In this document: positions 37,801 through 48,600 of the stretch, piece by piece
Position numbering within the stretch: the first letter of the stretch is position 1
How the letters are laid out: every line of letters begins with the position of its first letter
From: Balanoglossus misakiensis
Taxonomy: Eukaryota > Hemichordata
Assembly (NCBI GenBank): GCA_040954595.2
Contig: CM082592.2
Coordinates: 9,486,001 to 9,550,000, forward strand
DNA: 64,000 nt
Direction: 5' to 3'
Notes under the pieces: generated by a model
What the model saw: only the letters and a program-made list of their open reading frames with translations
The model's database searches: none
Told to the model about the DNA's origin: nothing
Program-made: the position numbers and the translations under genes

Positions 37801-40800
37801 GAAAACGGCGTTCTCTCTGTGTTGTACTGCAGAACAGTATGACTGTAAGGATACAAAACGGCGTGGACGAGTTTAACAGACCATCATACGTGTGATTAGG
37901 AAGGCTGCTAAGTTTTAGAGGTCGGGAAATATTGTGATATGTTTGGTCGTTACGCAGAATATGCGAAAACACAAGAAGCCTTGACTTCTTTATTCACTTA
38001 ACATGATTGAGAAGGGTTGAAAGGTATCAGGAAAATGTTTTCATTCATTATCCATGCTCCGGGAGGAATGTGAGAGATTTTCGTTTACTATAGCTGTCAT
38101 TGGGAAGGGCTGTGACAGAGAGGGTTAAAGGTGCTTACTTCTTCCCAGCAGTTTGGCTTTCGTCCACATCTCCTCGATTTCGTCATCGGAGATATCGCGG
38201 GAAATGGTGACGTAGTCGGCGACATCTCCGTCATTCGCCAAAAGGACATCGTTGATGGCCAGTGCCGCATACTCGCAGATAGCATTGGGCGCCTCAGCTA
38301 TAATCACCTATATGCAAAGGCAATAGAACGTGGCCAATGTATGAAAAGATGAGTCGTGATAGTGTTAACATGACCCCAGTTGAGATAGTGCTGAATAAAA
38401 ATCAAATTATAATGACCAACATTAAGGGCTCTACTGGGTTTTCTGACAGTCAGTCTGTCAGTCAATAAAATAAAACGAGAATTGAACATACCGCCCTTTT
38501 CCATTGAAAGTATTTAAACACTTCCAGTACCAATGGTCCCATCTTGCTGAAGGAGCCCAACGTGCGGCCGAATGTTGTGAATTTAGTTTTATCCACCAGT
38601 TCAGGACTTGTCGAAACCCACGAGATGTGAGGTAGATTCCACTCTGACGTCAGGAGACCTAGGGGTATGGCCCCTGTTATAGGAACATGGAAGGAGGCAT
38701 GGAGTAGGTGATGTGTACAGCGACAGAAATGATGGGACGGCATCCTGGATGACCCGGGGGTTAACTCTCCCGGAGATTTCACGGTTCGAATGTGCAACAC
38801 AGTGCATGCACGCATACATCAGAGTGCACGAATGAATAAAGTAAGATCGTATTGACAACATTTGATTTCTTACCAGTTGAACATGGCGGTCCAAACATAA
38901 CATCAACCCGTTCTCTGTAAAACAGTTCCACTCCGCCATACAGGCCCTCTCTTTCGTTGCAACCATCTCGCCATAAAACGCTGCAGAAGAAAATGGCAAC
39001 AGTTATCTAAAATACACTCTGATTAAAATCAGATGTAGCGGTAGGATAGTTTTCACATGTCACGTCTAAACAGGTCATTCCGCGCATGGCATCGTAGTGG
39101 GGGTGATGTTGGGGATGTGGGTGGGTAAGGACTTAAAGAACGTGTCAAAGCAAGGCATATTCATTACCACAGCTGAAACTAAAACAAAAAGCTTTTCTTC
39201 GTCGAGATTTGTCACGATCACCAGAATATGGGCGCCTGAAGCTGAGTCGTGATCATAATGAACAGAAAGACGAGACCACTGACAGGGAACTATTTCCCTC
39301 AGCCTGTAGTTCACTTTAATAGAAAGCCAGGTCGGATGTCGTTTGACATTTCACCAAGACGTGTTTCTGAAATGCCGCACAAAATGACAAAGAACACCCT
39401 GTTTACTTCTTTGTTTAAAAAAGGACCCCTCAAACCCTTTTAATATTGCAAAGAAATGAAAGGTTTGGACGACTATCATTTTTCTTAGGCGAATTCCACC
39501 TTAGAGCACTCCAACCTCCCTTGTATAGCAAAAGTCACATAACGACCACCTTTACTTGGCACTGTTGCTGATATTTGATTCAACAGAATAGGCAACGGCC
39601 CAGTGAAAACATCGAAGCAGGTTTTGAGAAAGCACTTAGCGATACAAGTCAATCAAACATATCATTTTTTTTTCTGAAGATTTCTTTGACATTCATATGT
39701 CGACCTCGGGGGTATATTTGCGTTTGTGGTCGACACGTATGTAACATCATGCAAAGACTACTCCTAATGGTCGTGTCTCCAACATATTCTTTGTTCTTTG
39801 TCTGAGAGGTGATGATGAACAGCTCACTGCACGCACTCCCGATCGACATAGTGACATCAATGTAATACTCAGTGGATTATATTTAAGGTGCAGATGTGAA
39901 CGATTTGCGTTCAAGCTGAATGAAGTATAGAATGTGGTCTGCAGTGGTGGGTTTCAAGATACGGCCATTCACTTAGTTCTCGGAATTTCGGTGGATTTAC
40001 AATATTAATACGGCCAACTGAAAATGTTCATAATTTTCACAGATCAGAAGCACCATATTTTGGAAAACATAATCTCACAACAACAATTTTTCTGAATCCA
40101 TCTGGGTGTGTTTATACGAATCCGTTCGGCTATCTGACAATAGATTTTGATGGGGATAGTGGAGGCGTTCAAAATTTAACACAACAGCGATAAGAAATTT
40201 CTCTAAAACGGTTTTATGTTGACATCGTCATCATCATCAAGGTTAATCCCTCACCAAACTTGATGTTCTGCGCGAATTGTGCCAGGGGCAGGCACAACTG
40301 TTCCGGGAAACGCTTCTGGCAGAGAATTGACTTTGTGGCTGCGTAATTAGAATCTGGCCTCAGTGAGAGTCTTAATGAAGCCTATTGTTAACAGTTCACC
40401 CACCGTACGTCATGACCGTTGACTTTCTGAAAGTGCGCAGCGGACGAGGGTTTGACTTTAGAGTACATGTAGCTGTAGGCGATACCCACACTGAGAACTC
40501 TAGTTCGACAATACTACTGTGAGACATTAATCTTGAATTTGATATGCATAAACCGACGAAGCCAGCTGAGTTGTAACTTTCGGGTGAAGTTTTGCATTCA
40601 TATAAATTGTTCATTAATTCTAGATTATATTCAATAAATAATGAGATTCTTAGTAGAAGAGTTAAACGATTAATAGCCAAGAACTATACAACGACCACCT
40701 GCCTTGTCTTTGCCGCGCATCATACCATTTCAGCTGACGGGTCACATGGTTAAATACAGTATAAATAAATGTATATGATGCCCAGAATACCGCAAAACGT

Positions 40801-43258
40801 GTTAAATTAGCTGCATGCTTTTAGTAGCATTTTTGTTTTAAAAAAGAAATCAGTGGATTTTTAGTTTAGATATAAAGGCACCGTGCAAGCGGACTCTTGG
40901 CGGATATACTTGTTTTACTTTTCAGGTTAGAGTGACATTACGTTATGCCGCGGAACTCTCTCTTCTATATGTTTTCCACATGATACTTTTCACGGGGAAA
41001 ACCAATACATCTCAGCGCCGACTATTGAAGTCGCTGTACATCGCTGAAAGAGATGTCGGGAGCGGCACAACATATTATGTTGCCGATTGGTAATTTGCAG
41101 CTCTCCTTCGTGTCGAGTCGCAGCCGGAAGCGAGGCAAACGCAAAGAAAGAAACAGTCGACATGTTGCTCACCAATTTTATCACATTTGAACAGCGGCGC
41201 AGATATGCCGGGTAGTTTGTAAGTGAAATTATTTGCCAGTGAAAAAAAGAGTTTCCTTGACAGCCGCAGTTATATTATTCCGATATTTCAATGGCCATGT
41301 TGTAAAACCCGCATCAGAAAACACAATCGACGCTGCGAACCCCAGCAGGTAAGTTGGGATGAAGAGTTGTCCAATTGAGCTGCTAAATTACCTCCATCCT
41401 TTTGAAACGCGGTACTTTTGAGAATGTCGGTGTAGGTGTCAGCTATAAGGTCTTGTGAGAAATAGTCGTTTGAAATTATTCGTGCAGTGAGATTTGAAAA
41501 CAAATTGCTGAAAATACTGTGCGCGTAAGTGAGTGCGTGTGTGACAAGGCTACACATGTCGAAGTGATAATTTCTGTATGAAACGATAATGTTGACTCGG
41601 AGTCAGTACATAGAAAAATGGGCTTTCGGAAGAACATTGCAATTTCCCAAGAAGCCTATCATAAGGTCTACCTCGTCATACATGTGTGCCCACTCCTCGC
41701 TATGACTTCCTTGTTACAGAACACAGGTAGGATTCCTGGGTTAATCTACTTCTGCGCGTGCAGATATGTTTACGATACACTCTACAAATATGAAGTGTGA
41801 CTGATGGCCACGCACCCCCTCGAGCGCTACGGGCTCAACAACACGGAACGTCAATATGTCTCTTTTAATAGCTCAACCGACCTTGTCGAAGTAGTGGCGT
41901 TGCAAACATTTACAAATTACAGTAATTTTGCTAATTATGGTTACACCATACGGGAATAGACGGACGAGGTAAGCACGTATTCTCCGGAGATCACTTATAA
42001 TAAAAAGAAGAGACCATCACATGGCATGAAGTATGGCATGTCCAAGGAAGATACTATATAAGCGTATACCCTGCTTGATATGTTGCTTTAGTTCAATGTG
42101 TGATTTTTATCTTTTGAGTACGGCAAAAATAGAATAACATACTCAAACATTGAAATAAAATGTACACTATTCCCATAAGAGATTAGCATAAATTCGACCA
42201 AATTAGAGCAAGCGTCATTCTGACTTCCAACAATTATCACCAATAGGGGGATTCTGCAGAGATCAAATTCACATATAGGGTGGTGTTACTAGTATAACTT
42301 GAACGTTATCGGATGACAAGACGGTGAAGATGTCATTTTTTCTGAAAATCTGTCCTTCCCAGGCGCATACTGCCGTAAGGTATAGGATGTACTTCGGAAA
42401 TCAAAGTCTGAACTGATTACTCAGAAAAGTCGCCATGGTGTTGCGCAATATGGCGAGATCATAATCTGCTGAATGCCACTCCGTTTGCCGAAGTGAAAGG
42501 ATTAAGCGTGGGAAGCAATGATTAAGAAACGCACTACACACGCGTCTCTGTGCTTTTCACACAGAAAGTAATAAAAATAAAGATACAAGTAAAAAGCTGA
42601 CAGGATTAAAATCATAACAGTTCAGAAAAACAGTCAGTGACTAAATACCAACAAAACCATGAAATAAAATAGCATCGTCTCAGAACGCAAAGGCCATCTT
42701 TCGTTACATGAATGTACCACTTGGTAATCTCGCGTGTTAATTAAATCCTAAAGGGTATAGCTGAAGCCAAGTAGTCGACACTGTCGACGAGACGACGATG
42801 TGTGTGGTTGTAAGAGAATAGATCATAAAAAGTCAAGAACGTTTTTTTAAAGTGTCGAGGATCACTTCGCGTGTACAGTTAAAAGACAGATTTCTGGCGA
42901 TTGGTGTAGATTTATTTTGAGCAGGATGCGACCAAAACCTGACCCGACAATCTCGGCAAAAGACGCGAAACAGTCCCGGTGGAAACTGTTCGAAACATTA
43001 TAGTAGTGTATATCTGGTGACGTTTGTTACCTACCGTATGGTGTACCCTGGTAAGAGGGACTCGCGCTCGATTGCTTCCAACGCCATGATGACCGCGCCA
43101 TAATTTGGCGCCAAGCCGAACCCAATGGTCGTGCTCATGGTGACCAAGCCAATTTTCAGTTCCGAGTCGGCTGCAGCTGGCGCAGCTGTCGTCCACACGA
43201 AAATGCAAATTATTGTTGTGACCACTTGTGCCATTCTCGAAGTTATAGCCATGATCAC
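28862..43258 (-). CDS. Receptor-type (membrane) guanylyl cyclase, natriuretic peptide receptor family (complete, 23 coding exons)
   Basis: Single-pass receptor that makes cGMP from GTP on ligand binding. Coding exons in order: 43258-43035, 38980-38874, 38673-38492, 38307-38139, 37842-37652, 37482-37375, 36809-36674, 35984-35857, 35314-35206, 35045-34964, 34830-34737, 34447-34259, 34112-34008, 33795-33724, 33533-33371, 33007-32858, 32538-32337, 31923-31783, 31326-31203, 30758-30690, 29960-29687, 29289-29198, 28948-28862. Total 1065 aa (NPR1 about 1061). A signal peptide (about residues 1-30) precedes the ANF-receptor ectodomain. Cys82/Cys108 and Cys182/Cys232 match the spacing of the two NPR disulfide loops, and Cys439/Cys446 are juxtamembrane. 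The TM segment is about 453-477. The kinase-homology domain (about 511-790) keeps Lys554 (VAVK) but has HGRLKSSN for HRDLKxxN and DYG for DFG, so it is a pseudokinase. A linker coiled coil (about 804-850) leads to the cyclase domain with metal Asp877 (FSDIVGF) and Asp921, plus guanine-specifying Glu917 and Cys989. The ligand and exact paralogue cannot be told. Confidence 0.93.
29575..29645. repeat. GTGGT/GTGTG-rich degenerate minisatellite in cyclase intron 21
   Basis: Irregular repeats of GTGGT and TGTGATG on the plus strand (CACCA-rich on the transcribed strand), about 40 bases into the intron after the exon 21 donor. Translated through, it yields spurious His/Thr repeats; it is not coding. 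Confidence 0.7.
35796..35812. repeat. G17 homopolymer in cyclase intron 8
   Basis: Seventeen consecutive G on the plus strand (C17 on the transcribed strand), about 45 bases past the exon 8 donor. Such runs are prone to slippage and assembly error. Confidence 0.95.
38981..43034. other. Cyclase intron 1 (4.05 kb)
   Basis: By far the longest intron of the cyclase gene. The exon 1-exon 2 junction reads through as GYTIRVLWRDGC, so nothing is missing between them. It contains two exon-like open segments on the same strand (41392-41507 and 40255-40381), described under findings, but no recognised domain. Confidence 0.6.
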
Positions 43259-45594
43259 TAATGCACAAGTTTGTAGTGAAGCAATCCTGAGAAGTCACTG
43301 TGCTGACGGGAAAGCGTCGGTTATCTCTGATTTAGTAGCCGCCCACGATGGGCAGGATCCAATCGGAATTGGCCAATGACTGTGGGGTTATTGGTTTAAT
43401 AGTTTCGCCAGTTTCGTGGGTATATCATTGAGGGCGATGTCATCCTTTAGCAGAAACGAGAGCCGAGGCGTTAACTCTTTAATACCATATTATTGGAGTG
43501 CGGAATTTTTCGATCTCATTATATGTACAAGGGATCATTACAAAAGGAGGATAGAGATCTTATGGTTTAATAATAACAAGGGGGGGGGGGGATCATATTC
43601 ATTAAAATTAAAAATTCATAAGAAGTATACCGTGCTTATTACGTACAAATACGCATTTTGGTGGCAATTTCACCTTCGAAAATAAGTCAAAGCAAATCTC
43701 GTAAGCTATCTCAAGTGAAAGCTTCTTATTACCTAGACTATGAACTATGATTGTACATTGTACCATTCTCATTAGAAAGTTACATGTATCTTCCTGTATG
43801 TCAGAATCCCTCCTATTATACTTCAATAATATGACTTAAATTGTTTCTTTTATATTTTAGGAGGTCGACAAAAATATCAGGGATCATTAGACAAAGTATT
43901 ATAACTCCCATTGAGATACAATTCCACAAGAGTCACGACTTGGGTACTTTCCCACATCGTTGTAAGCTTAAATATCCCGGATAAATTTACAATCAGAATT
44001 TTATAATGGGCATGACCTATACTTTTCCTGATTAAAAACAACACAAGTGGGTCTGACAGTATTGATGGTTTGATGGTTCGCATTATCGTGTGATATACAA
44101 TCTCGCTTGCAAATATCACCCCAAGGCAACCGCTATTACTTAACTTCTGGGATATTGGCCGGGGTGAACCAAATCATTCAAAGATGTTAAAATGATGAGG
44201 TGAGTGAAAGGGAGTTGGAATTAAGAGGAGCCCTGTTCGTGTATTGGAACTGAACTTAGGGGGCATAGATCTGCCTCGTTGTAATATGAAGGTTTATTTC
44301 ACTGTTTTCACATATTATAAAGAGGGCGGACTTTCCTTGTGGGATGATGTACATGTACATGTACTGGTCTACATATCTGATTTGCCCAATTATCAAATGT
44401 TCCATTTCATTTGTTTAATGCAGGGAAGGGATGGTTAATGTAACAGTCACTTTTTGCAGCTATTTTAGCTTCTTGTAATCACACTTTATGGACAAACTGT
44501 GTTGTTACTGGGGGAACTTTGGTAATCAATTTAAAAAGTATTTCTAACACAGCAATATCAATGTACTGTGGAATACCACTGATGTAGGGTACCTAACAAT
44601 TTAAATCACATTTTGAAGACATGAGCTTGTTCCAAAACTGCCCCCAGGACTTGACGAGACACGCGACAAATTCATAACGTCAGTCATGAATGACCTAAAG
44701 ATATTTTCACACTCTCAACATTTACATTTTTGTTGGCACGTTTCTAACGAAATAAAGTTGACTGTGGTGAATGTACTCTTGTATTGTGGCTACAGTCATA
44801 GTATATTTGAAGTGTGCCCCAGTTTTGCAGCGTTTGGTCCTTATGCGGTATGGAATTGTTGATCTTATGTCACTCTCCGTCTCGTGCCCATTGTTTTAAA
44901 TTTAAACTTTCACCTTCCGAAAGGTGGTTCATTTCACTGTTTAGCCGTGTAAACTTGTAAACCAAGTTGGTTTACGCTTAGCCAAAGACAGCCGATAAAG
45001 TTGTGTAGAAAGGAGTGTTTTACACACTGAGCATTAAACACGAATCTGGGTTCGTTTTTTTATTATCTCCACTTGTGCTGTAGGCCTAGGCTGTTCAAGT
45101 CAGATTTCAATCGAGCCTCGGGCAAAGACGTGATAATTGCTACAAATTCGCACGTTGCAGCCTTCGTATTAAAGTAAGACCAATATCGTGGAATATTGTC
45201 AGAGCGATTGTTGTTTATTTCAAAAAGAAAACAAAATGAACACGAGAAAAATTGTCATTGAAATGGTCATGCTCTAGCTCAAACTTTCAGTACGCTTATA
45301 GTCTATTACGGACTCTGCTTGTAGGCCTATGTGCGCTTGAAATACGCCGACGGGGAGTTCCCCGAATCGTTTCTGAAAATATTCGTATACTTGAGGGGTC
45401 CTAACACTTCCGGTATGCCCGGTAAAAGTCTGTCTTGCGGAAAAATAAGAAACATTTAAGCCCATTAAAGATATAAGCCAGATTTTATAAGTTAAATTTT
45501 TTGCCCTCCAATAGTAGAAGCAGGTGATTGTGTTCCTTGCCCCTAGCCCCTTTCTGAAATCGTGTGTCGATATCCTGCGTTCCACATTGCACAA
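43259..45594. other. Divergent intergenic region between the receptor cyclase and GCN1
   Basis: About 2.3 kb separating two genes that point away from each other, so it should hold both promoters. The GCN1 core promoter lies at its right end (TISU). It contains a G12 run and the GTACAT palindrome. The short ORFs lack domains. Confidence 0.5.
44349..44364. repeat. GTACAT palindromic tandem repeat
   Basis: GTACATGTACATGTAC is a 16-base perfect palindrome made of GTACAT units. Shorter copies occur near 46030, 46275, 50815 and 58940. It is a repeated genomic word rather than an identified regulatory site. Confidence 0.8.
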
Positions 45595-45606
45595 CAAGAT
45601 GGCGGC
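45595..45606 (+). promoter_or_regulatory. TISU element (YY1-type initiator) at the GCN1 start codon
   Basis: CAAGATGGCGGC matches the TISU consensus SAASATGGCGGC at every position and contains the GCN1 ATG at 45599. TISU elements are known from housekeeping genes with very short 5' UTRs; they direct scanning-free initiation and coincide with a YY1 site. This implies a transcription start within roughly 5-30 bases upstream. Confidence 0.75.
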
Positions 45607-48600
45607 GGACAGTAGGGTAAGCATGTTTTGTGGTCGCTGAGAGGTTTTATCTACGATCGACTGTTTCTTGACAAAGTAGACTCCGAATTCTATGATTTCT
45701 GAATTAAATTCACAGGTTTTAGAGGTCCTCAAAGAATTTTCTTCGAAGGCGACGACGTCAAGCACCAATGAACGACGCAGAATCCTATCCGATCTGGTAC
45801 CATGTGTTACAAAAGCTGGTAAGCTACATATCAAATACAATCAAGAAACTCTGTTCAAACTCGGAGACATTCTATTGATCGGTACAAACTCTGCCGATCG
45901 GGGACACCTAGGAAGTTGCTGTATGCGATTTGTCATCCTCGATCGGAACTAGGATGTGGTACTGGTAGTATTTTCCCAGTCAGGAGACATGCAAAACAGA
46001 GCCTGACCTATGCATTATGAAAGCTACACAATGTACATGTGCATGTATAAAGATGCACGAGTTTTGTAAGTGGCAAGCCTAAACGAATCCCTCATTCGAG
46101 GACACTCCCTGTGGCCCCCCCCCCCGGGAGCGCCCCCAAACGACGGATTTTCCAAGCTATGCAACAGAAAAACATTAACATAACAATTATCTTTACTGTT
46201 ATGCAAATCAGCCATCTCTCTGCCAGAAAGTCTTGGGGAGAACACTGACCCCATATTCAGCAGTACTGAAAAACATGTACATGTATTGGAAAAGGATGTA
46301 GCGCAGAGTTGAAATTATAAAGGTCCTATCTTCTTATACAGATTTACCTGAGAAGACCATCAAGGTTCTCTGTAAAACACTGACATATACCATTCCGAGG
46401 TATCAGGATGTCTCCTCCAGGCGTGATGTAGAAAAGGTCTTGAAACAACTGACAAGCGTTCATGGGGTTGGAGCTGTAAAGACTGTGATTACGGTGTTGG
46501 CTGATCAAGCTATGATGCAGAAAAGTCTCGATCCCACGTAAGTGTTTGTGTGCGCCGTGATGATGGTGATGATGATGATGATGATGATGATGATGAGGAT
46601 GATTGATCAATTGGCGACAATGATGACGAAGATGATGTTGTCTTTCATTTAAGGACCTAGTTAACTGAGTTTTTCACATTACAATATTATCCCATTTTTC
46701 TGCGATGTTAACCTTTTCCTCTGTGTCTTCCCATTCAGCCCAGCAACAGCCAGCGCTGCAATGGTTGCATTGAGTTGGACAATAATCCTCTCTCAGTATT
46801 GCTTATCAGCAAAAGAAGACGTTGATGAAAATGTTCTCAAAAAACTGGTAAGTCCCCCCTCCTTTTAAATGTTTTGCATATTTACAGAATTTGGTGACAT
46901 GTTTCTGACCAGAAATATGTGAGCAAATAAATTGAAGACATTTGTGTTTTTTTCTCCCGAACTGCAGGTTGAAATTCAAAGTCTCTTTGCGTATGGTGCA
47001 CTCAGTTGTACAAGGAAGTCCATCAGCGATTCAGCTTATAGAAAACTGAAAAAAATGTGGCGAGAGGTAAGACTTTTATACTACGGCAGCAACTCATATT
47101 TGTTCCATATGATATGATTTGCAGTTGAAGATGTGATATGATACGACCTAATAATAATCTTTGACCCTTCCCATAGTGCCATGTATGCTGTGAATGTTGG
47201 GAAATAACACAGTATGACTTTTGACAGGTCAAACCTATCAGGTGTCATAATAATGTAAATAACAGTACATTGTTTGGTTACAGAATCCAGAATCAGTGGA
47301 CACATACATCGGCACAATTGGAAAGTTACAAAGCGAACTTTCCTTCTATCAGATGTGTCTGATCGGCCAGATGGTCAGATACTTTGCAGAGGTCAAGGAC
47401 TCGGCCAGAATCAACCAACACAAGAAAGCATTGCTGGACTTTTATGTGAAAACTGTGATCGGCAGTAAAGTGAAACCCTCAAAGCAAGCTCTGGTGAGTG
47501 TCCAGTCATTACATGGGGTTTCCCCAGGCTGTTGTAGTTTCTACATTAGCACAATATACTTAACAGATGAACTTCTTTCATTCGCAGATGCACAGCCAAC
47601 ATCTACTGAAACATGTGACCCACGATGAATTCAAAGACTTGATTCTGCCGGCCGCCCAAAAGGCGATGCTGAGAAACCCAGAGAATGCACTCAGAGGTAT
47701 GAATGGAAAGATATACTTTCTTGGCATGAACTTCTGGATAGTCAAATTTACCTCGGAAGAAATGTGAAAGTGTGTTGGTGGTAGTCTTTTGAACTTGTTA
47801 AACAGGATTGAAACATGATTACAAGCATCATGGCTGTTTTATGTTGATTTCATTCATCTTCATTACTATTGTTTCTCTCAAATTGCAGCACTGGGTGAGT
47901 TACTTGATGGCGTCTCCATTGATCTGAGTCAATACACCAAGGAACTCGGGAAACTACTTGGAAGTAAGTCCTCGCAAGGGTAGACACCATTTACTAGCAC
48001 TAGTTAAACAGGCAAAAGTTTTCTTGCATATTTATCCATACTGAGACTTCTAACCCGCACATTCATTTTTCTGCAATCCATAGGATTAATTTTGACCTCA
48101 CACTCCTGACTTCATTGGTTCCTTTCTGTCTGTCTTTTCAGCTCATCTGATCTCCAAAGAAGATCTAACCAGGGAGGAGGCAGTGGAGAGTTCTAAGAAC
48201 CTTGCTAAGCAGTGCAGCGATCCTGGTGCTTTGGAAGACTTGGCCCAGCACTTCTTTGCTGTACTTAATGGTAAGGTTTACACACAGCTACTATGTACAA
48301 TACAATACAATACTATACAATAAAATATATAAACTAGTCTCATTGTGAAGCACACTGTATGTTTAGTTGAACCAAAACATTGAATCCAAAACATACTGTA
48401 ACCTACAGGTTCAGAGGGCAAGCTAGCCATGGTCACTCAACGTATCGCCGTGTTGTCCGGCCTTGGAAATATCACCTACAACTCTGTGAGTGGCACAAGT
48501 GTGCAGGGCCTGGCAGCAACTGTGTGTGAAAAATTCATACCCTACTTACAGCAAGAAGGTATGTGGTCTGATTATGTGATAAACAGTGTGTGTAACCTTT

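Noticed and set aside
39160-39279. Possible extra cyclase exon ([23 protein letters not shown])
   Set aside because: It sits in intron 1 with acceptor TCCCTGTCAG and donor GTG|GTAATG, but exon 1 to exon 2 already joins cleanly and its phases (0/0) cannot be inserted between phase-2 ends.
45274-45840. 188-codon minus-strand ORF across the GCN1 promoter and first two exons
   Set aside because: It is antisense to confirmed GCN1 exons, low in recognisable motifs and has no splice or start context; a chance open frame.
46344-46610. Poly-His minus-strand ORF
   Set aside because: Antisense translation of the (GAT)n repeat in GCN1 intron 3 and of exon 3.
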